A DNA stretch of 64,000 nucleotides. It comes from an uncultured Bacteroidales bacterium (lineage in GTDB: Bacteria; Bacteroidota; Bacteroidia; Bacteroidales; UBA932). The stretch lies in contig CALVDI010000001.1 in assembly GCA_944326225.1 (NCBI GenBank), positions 62,001 through 126,000 on the forward strand, in the 5' to 3' direction. Positions 37,031 through 45,162 of the stretch are shown here, piece by piece (position 1 is the stretch's first letter; every line of letters starts with the position of its first letter). The translations under genes were made by a program, and so were the position numbers. Below the pieces are notes generated by a model. That model was not told where the DNA came from, searched no databases, and saw nothing but the letters and a program-made list of their open reading frames with translations.

Positions 37031-37104
37031 GTTGTATAGATCTCACAGGCTGTACTGCCGTATGCGGGAGAGTTTTTTAGGTGGGGGGAGCAATACAAAC
37101 AATT

Positions 37105-37148
37105 ACGGTTATCCTACTGAAGATAAGCGGGATAACCGTTGTTTTTAT
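37105..37148 (+). terminator. Hairpin upstream of the transposase promoter
   Basis: A perfect 10-bp stem ACGGTTATCC/GGATAACCGT with 15-base loop is followed by TGTTTTTATGG. It would stop transcripts entering from outside, a common protection against impinging transcription in insertion sequences. Confidence 0.6.
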
Positions 37149-37161
37149 GGTAAAAGATTGT

Positions 37162-37169
37162 TATATTTG
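37162..37169 (+). promoter_or_regulatory. Promoter -7 box (TATATTTG) of the transposase gene
   Basis: TATATTTG lies 31 bases upstream of the ATG at 37201, between the hairpin and the gene. Confidence 0.55.
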
Positions 37170-37200
37170 TAGTGCTAAAAAAGATAAACAGTCATTTACC

Positions 37201-38775
37201 ATGGGAGCAAAGATAGTATATAAATCGTACAATCAGAACGACAGTCTTCTTTTTCCTCCTGCATTGGGGGATCTGATACCGGAAAACCATCCGGTCCGGA
37301 CAGTCAGCGCAGTTATAGACAGGCTTGACATCACGGGGATAGAGTCTACGTACAAGGGCGGCGGGACGAGCAGCTTCCATCCGCGGATGCTTCTGAAGGT
37401 GATCGTGTATTCCTATATGTGCAACGTATATTCCGGGCGTAGGATGGAGAGGCTTTTGAAGGAGAACGTGAACTACATGTGGCTTTCCGGGATGAGCCGG
37501 CCGGACTTCCGGACGATCAACCGCTTCAGGAGCGAGCGGCTGTCGGACGGGAGGTTCGAGGAGGTGTTCCGTCAGGTTGTGCTGCTTCTGAACGGGGAGG
37601 GCCTGGTCTCGCTGAGGGTACAGTACATAGACGGGACGAAAATAGAATCGGTGGCGAACAGGTACACGTTCGTGTGGAAAGGGAGCGTTGAGAAGAACAA
37701 GTCGAAACTGGAGGCGAAAGTGGCCGCGGTTCTCAGGACGGCGGAGGAGGTCCTCGCAAAGGAGAATGCGGAATGCAGGGAGGAGGAGCCATGTGTGGAG
37801 GACCTCCCGGAGCGTACAGAAAGGATACTGAAGAGAATGGACGAGCAGGGGCTCAGCGACGGGAAGCTCCGCAGGAGCGTGGAGAAGGTCAGGGACGAGT
37901 CCCTTCCGAAGCTGGAAGAATATGGCAGGCATCTTGAGACTCTAGGGGAGAGGAACAGCTACAGCAAGACGGACCATGACGCGACGTTCATGCGGATGAA
38001 GGAGGACGCGATGCGCAACGGCCAGACGAAGCCTGGATACAACGTGCAGATAGCGACGGAGAACCAGTTCATAACCAACTACGGGATCTACTGGAGACCG
38101 ACGGACTGGGGCACGCTGATACCGTTCCTTAACTCATTCAAAGAAAAATACGGGAAGCAGAGCGAGGAGGTTGTGGCGGACTCCGGGTATGGCAATGAGC
38201 AGAACTACGCGTACATGGAGGGAGAGGGTATGGAAGCGTATGTCAAGTATCCGATGTTCCACGCGGAGATGAAGAGGAAGTACGTCAAGAATGCCTTCCT
38301 ACCACAGAACATGTATTACAATGCTGAGCGGGACTTCTACGTGTGCCCTATGGGCCAGCATCTTGAGCGTTGCGGGACGAGGACATCCGTATCAGATCTC
38401 GGATACAGATCGGTGCTCTCCGTCTATAGGGCCGTCAACTGCACGGGATGCCCTCTGCGTGGAGAATGCTACAAATCCAAATCCGACAGACGGACAATAG
38501 AAGTAAACCATAGGGTCAACTCATTCAAGCGTCAGGCGAGAGAACTCCTGACAGGCGAAAGGGGTCTGGCGCACAGGAGTGCCCGCCCTGTTGAACCTGA
38601 AGCGGTGTTCGGGGACATCAAGTTCAACCACGGCTTCAAGCGGTTCCGTCTCAAGTCGAACAGGAAAGTGAAGGTGGAGTTCGGTCTCGTCGCACTCGCA
38701 CACAACCTCAGGAAATACTCGGCAATGCTCTCCGGCAGGACTGCGGCTCAGAGTCCGGCCTCTGCTACTGCATAG
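37201..38775 (+). CDS. IS1182-family transposase
   Basis: 524 residues from the ATG at 37201. The N-terminal DUF772-type region has P-E-N-H-P-V-R-T-V and M-L-L-K-V-I-V-Y-S-Y, followed by the DDE catalytic core. Likely acids are Asp in Y-I-D-G-T-K-I-E, Asp in V-V-A-D-S-G-Y-G-N and Glu in the C-terminal helix region around P-E-A-V-F-G-D-I-K. A cysteine cluster (C-P-M-G, C-T-G-C-P-L-R-G-E-C) is typical of IS1182. The charged middle helix region contains no stop, so the gene looks intact. Codon choice favours G-ending codons unlike neighbouring genes, consistent with transfer. An upstream in-frame ATG at 37081 lies before the promoter. Confidence 0.93.
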   Translation: MGAKIVYKSYNQNDSLLFPPALGDLIPENHPVRTVSAVIDRLDITGIESTYKGGGTSSFHPRMLLKVIVYSYMCNVYSGRRMERLLKENVNYMWLSGMSRPDFRTINRFRSERLSDGRFEEVFRQVVLLLNGEGLVSLRVQYIDGTKIESVANRYTFVWKGSVEKNKSKLEAKVAAVLRTAEEVLAKENAECREEEPCVEDLPERTERILKRMDEQGLSDGKLRRSVEKVRDESLPKLEEYGRHLETLGERNSYSKTDHDATFMRMKEDAMRNGQTKPGYNVQIATENQFITNYGIYWRPTDWGTLIPFLNSFKEKYGKQSEEVVADSGYGNEQNYAYMEGEGMEAYVKYPMFHAEMKRKYVKNAFLPQNMYYNAERDFYVCPMGQHLERCGTRTSVSDLGYRSVLSVYRAVNCTGCPLRGECYKSKSDRRTIEVNHRVNSFKRQARELLTGERGLAHRSARPVEPEAVFGDIKFNHGFKRFRLKSNRKVKVEFGLVALAHNLRKYSAMLSGRTAAQSPASATA

Positions 38776-38853
38776 GCGGCTTGGACTGCCATATGAGGCA
38801 GAAATGACCTAAATATCATCATCAACAACACTCCGGACGAATAAAAAAAGAAA

Positions 38854-38882
38854 TCGGCTGCAACCTGAAATATTGCAACCGA
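38854..38882 (-). terminator. Second hairpin with T-tract on the minus strand
   Basis: A 10-bp stem with one G-T pair (TCGGTTGCAA / TTGCAGCCGA) and 9-base loop is followed on the minus strand by TTTCTTTTTTTATT. It lies beyond the rpmE terminator and would also isolate the insertion sequence from rpmE transcription. Confidence 0.6.
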
Positions 38883-38901
38883 ATATCATTCTGCATTACA
38901 C

Positions 38902-38946
38902 AAAAGAAGCCGACCTCAAAAATCCTCTTTTGGGTCGGCCTCTTTT
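38902..38946 (-). terminator. Long-loop terminator hairpin after rpmE
   Basis: A 14-bp stem with one mismatch (AAAAGAGGCCGACC / GGTCGGCTTCTTTT on the minus strand) has a 17-base loop and lies 20 bases past the rpmE stop. Sequence and shape match the hairpin at 36981-37030. Confidence 0.7.
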
Positions 38947-38965
38947 AATAGTAATATGTATAAAA

Positions 38966-39217
38966 TTACTTCTGTCTGTTCTTGTAACGCTGATAGAACT
39001 TGTCCACGCGGCCGGCGGTATCCACCAGTTTCATCTTTCCGGTATAGAAAGGATGAGAAGTGTTGGAGATCTCGACCTTTACGAGCGGATAGGTCACACC
39101 CTCTATATCAATGGTCTCACGAGTATTGACACAAGAGCGGGTGATGAACACGTGCTCATTGGACATATCCTTGAATGCTACAAGACGGTAGGATTCGGGA
39201 TGTATGCCTTTTTTCAT
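38966..39217 (-). CDS. rpmE: 50S ribosomal protein L31 type B
   Basis: 83 residues. It opens [17 protein letters not shown] and includes the [10 protein letters not shown] core. The C-x-x-C zinc pair of type A L31 is absent, with only one Cys, so this is the zinc-independent type B form that replaces the zinc version under zinc shortage in other bacteria. It has its own promoter and terminator and is monocistronic. It binds the 50S subunit near the 5S rRNA and the subunit bridge. Confidence 0.96.
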   Translation of the reverse strand: MKKGIHPESYRLVAFKDMSNEHVFITRSCVNTRETIDIEGVTYPLVKVEISNTSHPFYTGKMKLVDTAGRVDKFYQRYKNRQK

Positions 39218-39247
39218 CTCTAACTGTTTTTATTGGTTTTCGGGGTG

Positions 39248-39255
39248 CAAAAGTA
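39248..39255 (-). promoter_or_regulatory. Promoter -7 box (TACTTTTG) of rpmE
   Basis: TACTTTTG on the minus strand lies 30 bases before the ATG at 39217. No Zur-like operator palindrome was noticed nearby. Confidence 0.6.
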
Positions 39256-39309
39256 TACATATTTTTCTTATCCGCAAAACATTCTGCTTGTTATTTATAT
39301 TTTATTTCC

Positions 39310-39317
39310 TAACTTTA
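39310..39317 (+). promoter_or_regulatory. Possible promoter box (TAACTTTA) of the BACON lipoprotein at 39350
   Basis: TAACTTTA is one base from TAnnTTTG and lies 32 bases upstream of the ATG, in a very AT-rich stretch. Confidence 0.35.
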
Positions 39318-39349
39318 TCATTTAAACAATATACTTAAATATTCAAAAT

Positions 39350-40972
39350 ATGAAAAAAACTCTGATTATTGCGCTGGCAGCTGTTTTTGTCATTTTCAGT
39401 TGCCAAAAGCCTAATGAAGAAGATGACAAGCCCGACGGAGGGAATACTGAAATTGAACTGGAAATAACCGGTAATCTTGAGGTAACATCTCTTGCCGGGA
39501 CTGCCAGCATCCCCTATTCTATTATCAATCCCGTAGAAAACGGTAAGATCTATGCGGAATCAGCAGAAGGATGGATCTCCGGTTTCGATTACGAGACTCC
39601 AGGCGAAATCACTTTTTACTACGAAGCCAACGAAGGCGATACCAGAAATTCCATCGTAACGATATCATACACTGAAGGAGATATTCTGTATGACGAAAAA
39701 CAGATCAATGTAATCCAGGATGCCCCTGTATTTGAGATAACCGTATCTGATGTACAGCCGACATCAGCCCGCATAATATCCAAATGCACCAGCAACATAA
39801 CCTGGACATCGGACACTGTCAGCAAAAAACATCTGGAATCCGTAATAGGCGGAAAGGAAAACATGCCTGAATACTTCTCCCTTCTTATGAAAGAAGCCAT
39901 GTGGTTCCAATATGGATACGATAATTTTGAGAGTTTCATTGTAAACTATCTCTTTCAGGGGAACACGACAGATGACTGGATCTTCACAGGACTTTCACAA
40001 GAGACACAATACCTCACATGGGCTGTAGGTATGGACTATGAAGGCAACTATACCACTGAATTCTACTGGGGTCCTGAATTTACTACCGGTAAGGTAGAGA
40101 TCGATGAAAAGCTGACTTTCGACATCGATGTTGAACCTAAGGCTGTTACTGCGGAACTTACCATAACACCCTCGGACATGTCTGTTTACTATATCGCGAC
40201 CGTAATTGACAACTCCTGGTATGACGAGGGATACACAGACGAGAATATCATGCAACTGCTGTGCGACAACTACGGTTCTTACATAACCAACTATGTTTAT
40301 AGCGGTAAAGTCGAGAACCTGACTGTCGCCAATATGAAACCGTCCACTGAATACTACGCCATCGCTTTTGCTGTAGACATCAATGCCTGCACTTTCTCCT
40401 CTCCGATGACAAAAGTAACGTTCACTACTCTGGACAGCGGTCCATATGCATCTGCCGAGATGAATTATTGGTGGCATATCGATGACCTGACGGCATACAA
40501 CCCCGTATACGATAACTACCGCAATCCCAACCGTCCACTGCTTGTCGCCATTGATTTCGAGTTCAATGATGAGGCCGAGAGCGCATACTGGATAATCTGG
40601 TACGGCAATGTCACCACCGAGAAATACGAAGACGTATACCAGATGACTCTGAACGCCGGGCCGGCCATACAGTACAAGGACGATCCGGCACCCATCAACT
40701 ATATGGCATATAACGAACCGTCCACGTTATGCGTCATAGCACGCGATGCAGATGAGAATCTTGGAGACATGTACATGCAGCTGATAACGCTTACAGAGGA
40801 CGGAAAATCCACAGATTTCGGTCTTTTCGACCAGTATTTCAACGATCTGATGGGCGGAGCAGGCGTTCCTGGCAATATGGTGAAAAGTCCATGGGCATAT
40901 TCAATGGAAACTGCCGGAATAAACGCGATAGGCGTTGGTGATATCCGGCAGTTAAAGGACAGACGCCGCTAA
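39350..40972 (+). CDS. BACON-domain lipoprotein with three repeat modules
   Basis: 540 residues. The signal peptide ends V-I-F-S-C with Cys18, and an acidic N-E-E-D-D-K-P-D stretch follows, suggesting surface export. A BACON-like domain (about 33-128) contains S-I-I-N-P-V-E-N-G-K-I-Y and closes with I-N-V-I-Q-D. Modules of the local type follow at about 129-250, 255-370 and 375-500, with I-T-P-S-D-M-S-V-Y-Y and T-E-Y-Y-A-I-A-F-A-V-D. The mix of BACON and these modules links it to both other lipoprotein loci here. Its stop overlaps that of the convergent gene in CTAA. Confidence 0.85.
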   Translation: MKKTLIIALAAVFVIFSCQKPNEEDDKPDGGNTEIELEITGNLEVTSLAGTASIPYSIINPVENGKIYAESAEGWISGFDYETPGEITFYYEANEGDTRNSIVTISYTEGDILYDEKQINVIQDAPVFEITVSDVQPTSARIISKCTSNITWTSDTVSKKHLESVIGGKENMPEYFSLLMKEAMWFQYGYDNFESFIVNYLFQGNTTDDWIFTGLSQETQYLTWAVGMDYEGNYTTEFYWGPEFTTGKVEIDEKLTFDIDVEPKAVTAELTITPSDMSVYYIATVIDNSWYDEGYTDENIMQLLCDNYGSYITNYVYSGKVENLTVANMKPSTEYYAIAFAVDINACTFSSPMTKVTFTTLDSGPYASAEMNYWWHIDDLTAYNPVYDNYRNPNRPLLVAIDFEFNDEAESAYWIIWYGNVTTEKYEDVYQMTLNAGPAIQYKDDPAPINYMAYNEPSTLCVIARDADENLGDMYMQLITLTEDGKSTDFGLFDQYFNDLMGGAGVPGNMVKSPWAYSMETAGINAIGVGDIRQLKDRRR

Positions 40973-41832
40973 CCGGCATATTCGATCTCACGCTTTTCGA
41001 CCTTTACAGGGATTGCTCCGTCATCCTGCCAGGTAGTCTTCTCTATCCAGTTGCCGTGAGCGTCCAGCTTGTAATCGAAGCGGAGAACGGTTGTCCGTGC
41101 CTCGCCTGACATAGTAAGAGAAGAGTTGAATCCGTTGCCGTCATACTCCATCTTGGTTGACAGTTTGCCAAACAGCATATTGTCGGAATAGATGGAGTCC
41201 CTGCGGCCGGATTCATCATATTTCATCCTGAATTCACTGATTACCTTATCATTGACAGAATACATAATATTACCTGTAAGCAGACCGCGCTCATCGTAGA
41301 GCATCAAACGGTGTCCAGCAGGTCTGTTCACCTTGAAAGAGTAGCATACTCTTACACTGTCCGGTGCAAAATATTCGTACTCCTCATACTTTTTAAGGCT
41401 GTCCATTCCATCTGTGACCGTCATGGTACTCATACGGCCCCTCCTGTACGTGTAAACAGTCTTTTCCAACAAGTCACCTGATGACGAGACCAGCTCTGTT
41501 TCCTGGATCCGACCTGCCTCATCGTACTTTGATGTCTGCACTGAAGCCACTTCTCCTTTTCGATTATAACGCCTCAGCAATGTGGCATTACCATCCTCGT
41601 TGAACTCCACATAGATATTATTGGCCAATGGGTCCAGTTCTCCCAACCTGTAACCGTCTTCGGTCGAATCCACCTTGTAAGGAACTGACCTCAAGGATAC
41701 AACTGCTCCTCTCAATTCGTATTTGGAAGCATCCGTCTCGACCGCTGGAGACCATGAAGTATTGCAGGATGTGAAAACAAGAGCGGACATCCATATAGAA
41801 ACCGCTGCTGCTGATCTAAGATAATTTTTCAT
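40969..41832 (-). CDS. Lipoprotein with YD-like (RHS-type) repeats
   Basis: 287 residues. The SPII signal ends V-F-T-S-C (Cys23). The chain holds several strand repeats of the kind Y-D-E-A-G-R-I-Q-E, Y-D-E-S-G-R-R-D-S and D-A-H-G-N-W-I-E-K-T, resembling the YD/RHS repeats of small Bacteroidota lipoproteins. The gene is 21 bases after the NamZ-like gene and probably the last member of the Bat-glmM transcription unit. Its stop overlaps the stop of the convergent BACON lipoprotein gene. No toxin domain is present. Function unknown. Confidence 0.8.
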   Translation of the reverse strand: MKNYLRSAAAVSIWMSALVFTSCNTSWSPAVETDASKYELRGAVVSLRSVPYKVDSTEDGYRLGELDPLANNIYVEFNEDGNATLLRRYNRKGEVASVQTSKYDEAGRIQETELVSSSGDLLEKTVYTYRRGRMSTMTVTDGMDSLKKYEEYEYFAPDSVRVCYSFKVNRPAGHRLMLYDERGLLTGNIMYSVNDKVISEFRMKYDESGRRDSIYSDNMLFGKLSTKMEYDGNGFNSSLTMSGEARTTVLRFDYKLDAHGNWIEKTTWQDDGAIPVKVEKREIEYAG

Positions 41833-41853
41833 AAATTCTTTATAATTTGATTG

Positions 41854-42987
41854 TTAATACACTTGTATATTCTTAACCCTGACAGGCTGGTCATCATAAA
41901 GCATATAGCGGCGGGCTTTGCGGATCCATTTCTGCTCCTCGACCTTGATATGCTCCTTCAAGTCAGCCCACTGGACAGAACCCTCCACATATGAGTGCAT
42001 CACAGTGTCACCCAGCACAGCCGGCAGAACCGATATATCCACGGAGACACCGTCCGAGACCAGCTGACGCATGATCCGCAACGCATGCGCGACCGAATGA
42101 TACGGAACGCCGGGCCTGGGAAGCATCTGAAAGCCATAGCAGAGTTCATCCTTATAGCGTCCGAAACGTGGGGTAAATACAGTCCTGCGCAGGAAGACCC
42201 CCGCATCGGAGAACCCGGACACATCGGCCTGACTAAGGTATCGTTCCATATAGGGAGCTCCGAACTGTTCATAAGGCCGCGTCGTGCCCTCGCCGTAACT
42301 CAGATCCGTACCGGAAAGCAATATCATTCCGCAGTAAAAGGCGGATGTGAACAGACCCGGGACATCCGGTCTGGGCGGAATACTCCACGGCATCAGATAC
42401 TGGGTCGCCGGACGTACCATATAGGAGATGATATGCAACGGGAACCTGGCCCCCAGCTCCGAATAGAAGAGGTTGGCCAGTTCGCCCATGGTCAGGCCGT
42501 GCCGGTGCGGAATCCCGTCACTGGCGGTACCCTCCACCCACCGTCCGCAGATATTCTCCCTGTCCAGAACATATACAGAGACAGGAAGTGTTCCGGAATC
42601 AATTACCCTGAATATGTCATGAAGCAATGCGGTCATGCTGTCGTACCTGGAACCTGTATCCTGATATTCCACTATCAGCGCATCTATGTCTCCCAGAAGA
42701 GCAGCATTCAGCGGAGCTCCAGTCTGGAGTGGAACAAACTCACAGTCGCTCAGCCCCATACAGGAATAATTCCCAGACAGGGAAGTAAAGTCCGCATCCA
42801 GTTCTCCGAAAATACCGGAGGCCGGGTAAAATATTTTTTTCAAATTCCCCCTACGGGAAAGGCTCTCAAAAAGATATTCCCCTGTCTCAGGGTTCCATGC
42901 GGACTGGTTGCACAATACCCCCAGCCGGCCTTTGCGCAGCACGACATCCTCCTGACGGTCCAGCGGGGTGGTTCGGAATGAAAACAT
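41854..42987 (-). CDS. DUF1343/NamZ-like protein with altered active-site motif
   Basis: 377 residues without a signal peptide. Recognisable family blocks are G-V-L-C-N-Q-S (23-29), the Y-Q-D-T-G-S-R-Y-D region, V-L-D-R-E-N-I-C-G, P-H-R-H-G-L-T-M-G-E-L-A and G-E-G-T-T-R-P-Y-E-Q-F-G-A-P. NamZ proteins are exo-beta-N-acetylmuramidases of peptidoglycan recycling. The usual F-G-P-E-H-G-F-R-G block is here F-Y-P-A-S-G-I-F-G, so Glu and His are replaced by Ala56 and Ser57. It may be inactive or have a changed activity. It lies 7 bases after glmM, fitting a cell-wall sugar context. Confidence 0.8.
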   Translation of the reverse strand: MFSFRTTPLDRQEDVVLRKGRLGVLCNQSAWNPETGEYLFESLSRRGNLKKIFYPASGIFGELDADFTSLSGNYSCMGLSDCEFVPLQTGAPLNAALLGDIDALIVEYQDTGSRYDSMTALLHDIFRVIDSGTLPVSVYVLDRENICGRWVEGTASDGIPHRHGLTMGELANLFYSELGARFPLHIISYMVRPATQYLMPWSIPPRPDVPGLFTSAFYCGMILLSGTDLSYGEGTTRPYEQFGAPYMERYLSQADVSGFSDAGVFLRRTVFTPRFGRYKDELCYGFQMLPRPGVPYHSVAHALRIMRQLVSDGVSVDISVLPAVLGDTVMHSYVEGSVQWADLKEHIKVEEQKWIRKARRYMLYDDQPVRVKNIQVY

Positions 42988-42994
42988 ACCTCTG

Positions 42995-44383
42995 TCAACC
43001 TATTATAGTCTTGACCATAGCCATGACATCCGAGGCAATCATCTCCGCCTTCGCCTCATCTTCCGCCTCTGAATAGACCCGGATAATCGGCTCAGTGTTG
43101 GAGCGGCGCAGATGCACCCACATCCTCTCCTTGTCAAAATCAATCTTGACTCCGTCGATATCGGTGATACGCTCGGACGCATAGGCATTCTTCACCTCCG
43201 CCAGCACCCTGTCTATAAGCGCTTTATCAGACAGTTCAATTCTATTCTTGGATATGGAGTAACGGGGAAGGGATTCCCTGAGTGCCGACACTTTCTTACC
43301 GGACTCAGCTATACTACTGAGGAACAATGCTATGCCTATCAATGCATCTCGACCGTAATGCAGGTCAGGCACTATGACTCCTCCATTGCCCTCTCCACCG
43401 ATAACGGCACCGGTACGCTTCATCTCGGCAGTCACATTCACCTCTCCCACAGCTGCGGCGGTATAGGTGCAACCACGGGCCTCGGTCACATCCCGCAAAG
43501 CACGGGACGATGAAAGATTGGACACAGTAGGTCCGGGCCTTTTGGACAGCACGTAGTCAGCCACAGAGACAAGCGTGTACTCCTCTCCGAAGAAACTTCC
43601 GTCCTCACAGACCAGGGCAAGACGGTCCACATCCGGATCCACAGCTATACCAAGATCGGCTTGTTCATCAGCCACCGTACGGCACAAGTCCACCAGATGG
43701 GACGGAAGAGGTTCCGGATTGTGAGCGAACTGTCCGGTAGGCTCACAGTTAAGGCCCACACATTCCACACCGAGAGCATCCAGCAGTCTTGGCACTACGA
43801 GACCGCCCACTGAATTGACAGCATCTACAACAGCCTTGAAATGCGCTTTTCTTATAGCCTCCCTGTCCACCAGAGGATGGGCCAGCACGGCCTGTACATG
43901 CGCATCCGTGAAATCCTTCTCTACGTATGAGCCGAGAGAATCCACATCACAGTATTCAAAACTCTCATCATCTGCAATACGTACAAGTTCTGCGCCCTCA
44001 GCGGCATTGAGGAACTCTCCGTGCTCATTGAGCAGTTTCAGTGCGTTCCACTGCCTGGGATTATGCGAAGCCGTCAGGATTATGCCTCCGTCGGCCTTTT
44101 CAAATATCACAGCCATCTCCACCGTAGGAGTGGAGGCCAGACCGGCATTGACGACATCGATACCGCATGCTCTGAGAGTTCCGCACACCAGCTCATCCAC
44201 CATCGGACCGGAAATGCGCGCATCTCTTCCAACCACCACTTTAAGGCGCCGCCCGCCTTTACTGCTATGCAGCATGGAAGAATAAGCTGATACGAATTTC
44301 ACAACATCCAGAGGCGTAAGCGAGTCTCCACACATTCCTCCGATAGTTCCTCTGATACCGGAGATGGATTTTATAAGTGTCAT
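42995..44383 (-). CDS. glmM: Phosphoglucosamine mutase (GlmM-like)
   Basis: 462 residues. It opens with S-I-S-G-I-R-G-T-I-G, then has V-V-G-R-D-A-R-I-S-G, the phosphoserine loop T-A-S-H-N-P, the metal loop D-P-D-V-D-R-L and the sugar loop G-G-E-G-N-G-G-V. The phosphate-binding end is R-R-S-N-T-E-P-I-I-R-V-Y-S. It converts glucosamine 6-phosphate to glucosamine 1-phosphate for UDP-GlcNAc, although phosphomannomutase activity in the same family cannot be excluded. It lies 12 bases after batE and directly before the NamZ-like gene. Confidence 0.9.
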   Translation of the reverse strand: MTLIKSISGIRGTIGGMCGDSLTPLDVVKFVSAYSSMLHSSKGGRRLKVVVGRDARISGPMVDELVCGTLRACGIDVVNAGLASTPTVEMAVIFEKADGGIILTASHNPRQWNALKLLNEHGEFLNAAEGAELVRIADDESFEYCDVDSLGSYVEKDFTDAHVQAVLAHPLVDREAIRKAHFKAVVDAVNSVGGLVVPRLLDALGVECVGLNCEPTGQFAHNPEPLPSHLVDLCRTVADEQADLGIAVDPDVDRLALVCEDGSFFGEEYTLVSVADYVLSKRPGPTVSNLSSSRALRDVTEARGCTYTAAAVGEVNVTAEMKRTGAVIGGEGNGGVIVPDLHYGRDALIGIALFLSSIAESGKKVSALRESLPRYSISKNRIELSDKALIDRVLAEVKNAYASERITDIDGVKIDFDKERMWVHLRRSNTEPIIRVYSEAEDEAKAEMIASDVMAMVKTIIG

Positions 44384-44395
44384 AGTCTTTAAAGT

Positions 44396-45157
44396 TTATA
44401 TTATTTCTACATCTTCTGTCTCAAGCCATCCCTGCCTTCCGTCCGAGAGCTCTATGCGGTACCACTCCCCCAACCTGTCAACGACGGAGACTTTTGTACC
44501 CTCATGCAGGATAAACAGGGACTGGTCCGCCGAGCCGGGCGAGCTCTTTACGCTGCTCACAGGCACAGTCACCACCGCCTCATCCTCTGACTCCAGTTCG
44601 GAGCGCAGATTGAAGGCAAACACAGCGGATATTATCGTCATCAACAGGGCTGCCACAGCCAGGGCGAAAGCTGTCTTGCGCAGTGCCGGCGAGCCCCCGA
44701 AGCGGAACAGTAGCACCATTACCGCCGTCACCAGGAACAGGACCAGCGCAATCCAGGCCCAGGCATCGGAGGACACCGTATCCCGGAACGCCTTTATCCA
44801 TGTCAGCAGGATAAACTCCGGCACCTCGTCAATCCTGTCCAGGGTGTACTCCCGGGCTATCGCCAGGTTGACCTGTGCGTCCTCGTAGGAGGGATCCAGT
44901 TTGAGAGCCCTCTCATAATAAAGAATGGACTGTCCGAGACAATTGCCCAGCTTATAGTAGCAGTTGCCTATATTGTAATACAGTTCTCCGGACACATAGC
45001 CGTCCGCTTCCAGAGCGGTGAAGCTGGCCAGGGCCTCCTGATAGTTCTCTTCCGTATAGTCCTTGACCGCCTGATTCCAGAGCGAGTCGGCATCCTGTGC
45101 GGACAGCCATGCCGCCGACACTGTCAGGATGCCAAATATTATCATTATGCGTTTCAT
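44396..45157 (-). CDS. batE: BatE: TPR membrane protein with SH3-like domain
   Basis: 253 residues from the ATG at 45157; the in-frame TTG at 45166 would overlap the batD stop. It has a signal peptide and two TPR repeats (N-Y-Q-E-A-L-A-S-F, L-Y-Y-N-I-G-N-C-Y-Y-K-L-G-N). Two transmembrane helices (about 125-150, 160-180) and a bacterial SH3-like domain at the end (W-Y-R-I-E-L-S-D-G-R-Q-G-W-L) follow. It is a standard last member of Bacteroidota aerotolerance (Bat) operons. The TPR part likely faces the periplasm and assembles with the VWA proteins. Confidence 0.88.
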   Translation of the reverse strand: MKRIMIIFGILTVSAAWLSAQDADSLWNQAVKDYTEENYQEALASFTALEADGYVSGELYYNIGNCYYKLGNCLGQSILYYERALKLDPSYEDAQVNLAIAREYTLDRIDEVPEFILLTWIKAFRDTVSSDAWAWIALVLFLVTAVMVLLFRFGGSPALRKTAFALAVAALLMTIISAVFAFNLRSELESEDEAVVTVPVSSVKSSPGSADQSLFILHEGTKVSVVDRLGEWYRIELSDGRQGWLETEDVEII

Positions 45158-45162
45158 CTTTC

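Larger units (their letters stand above)
37054..38802 (+). mobile_element. IS1182-type insertion sequence (ends uncertain)
   Basis: A single transposase gene is framed by non-coding flanks. An 18-base imperfect direct repeat, ACTGCC(G/A)TATG(C/A)GG(G/C)AGA, occurs at 37054-37071 and 38785-38802, with three mismatches. It is only a candidate boundary, and I found no convincing terminal inverted repeats. A hairpin at 37105-37139 with a T-tract and an internal TATATTTG promoter precede the transposase. The element sits between the terminators of two converging genes, so it probably disrupts nothing. Confidence 0.55.

Noticed and set aside
42995..44383. Assignment as phosphomannomutase (ManB) rather than GlmM
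   Set aside because: The family motifs allow both, but the neighbouring cell-wall-type gene and the length favour GlmM; kept as an alternative in the entry.
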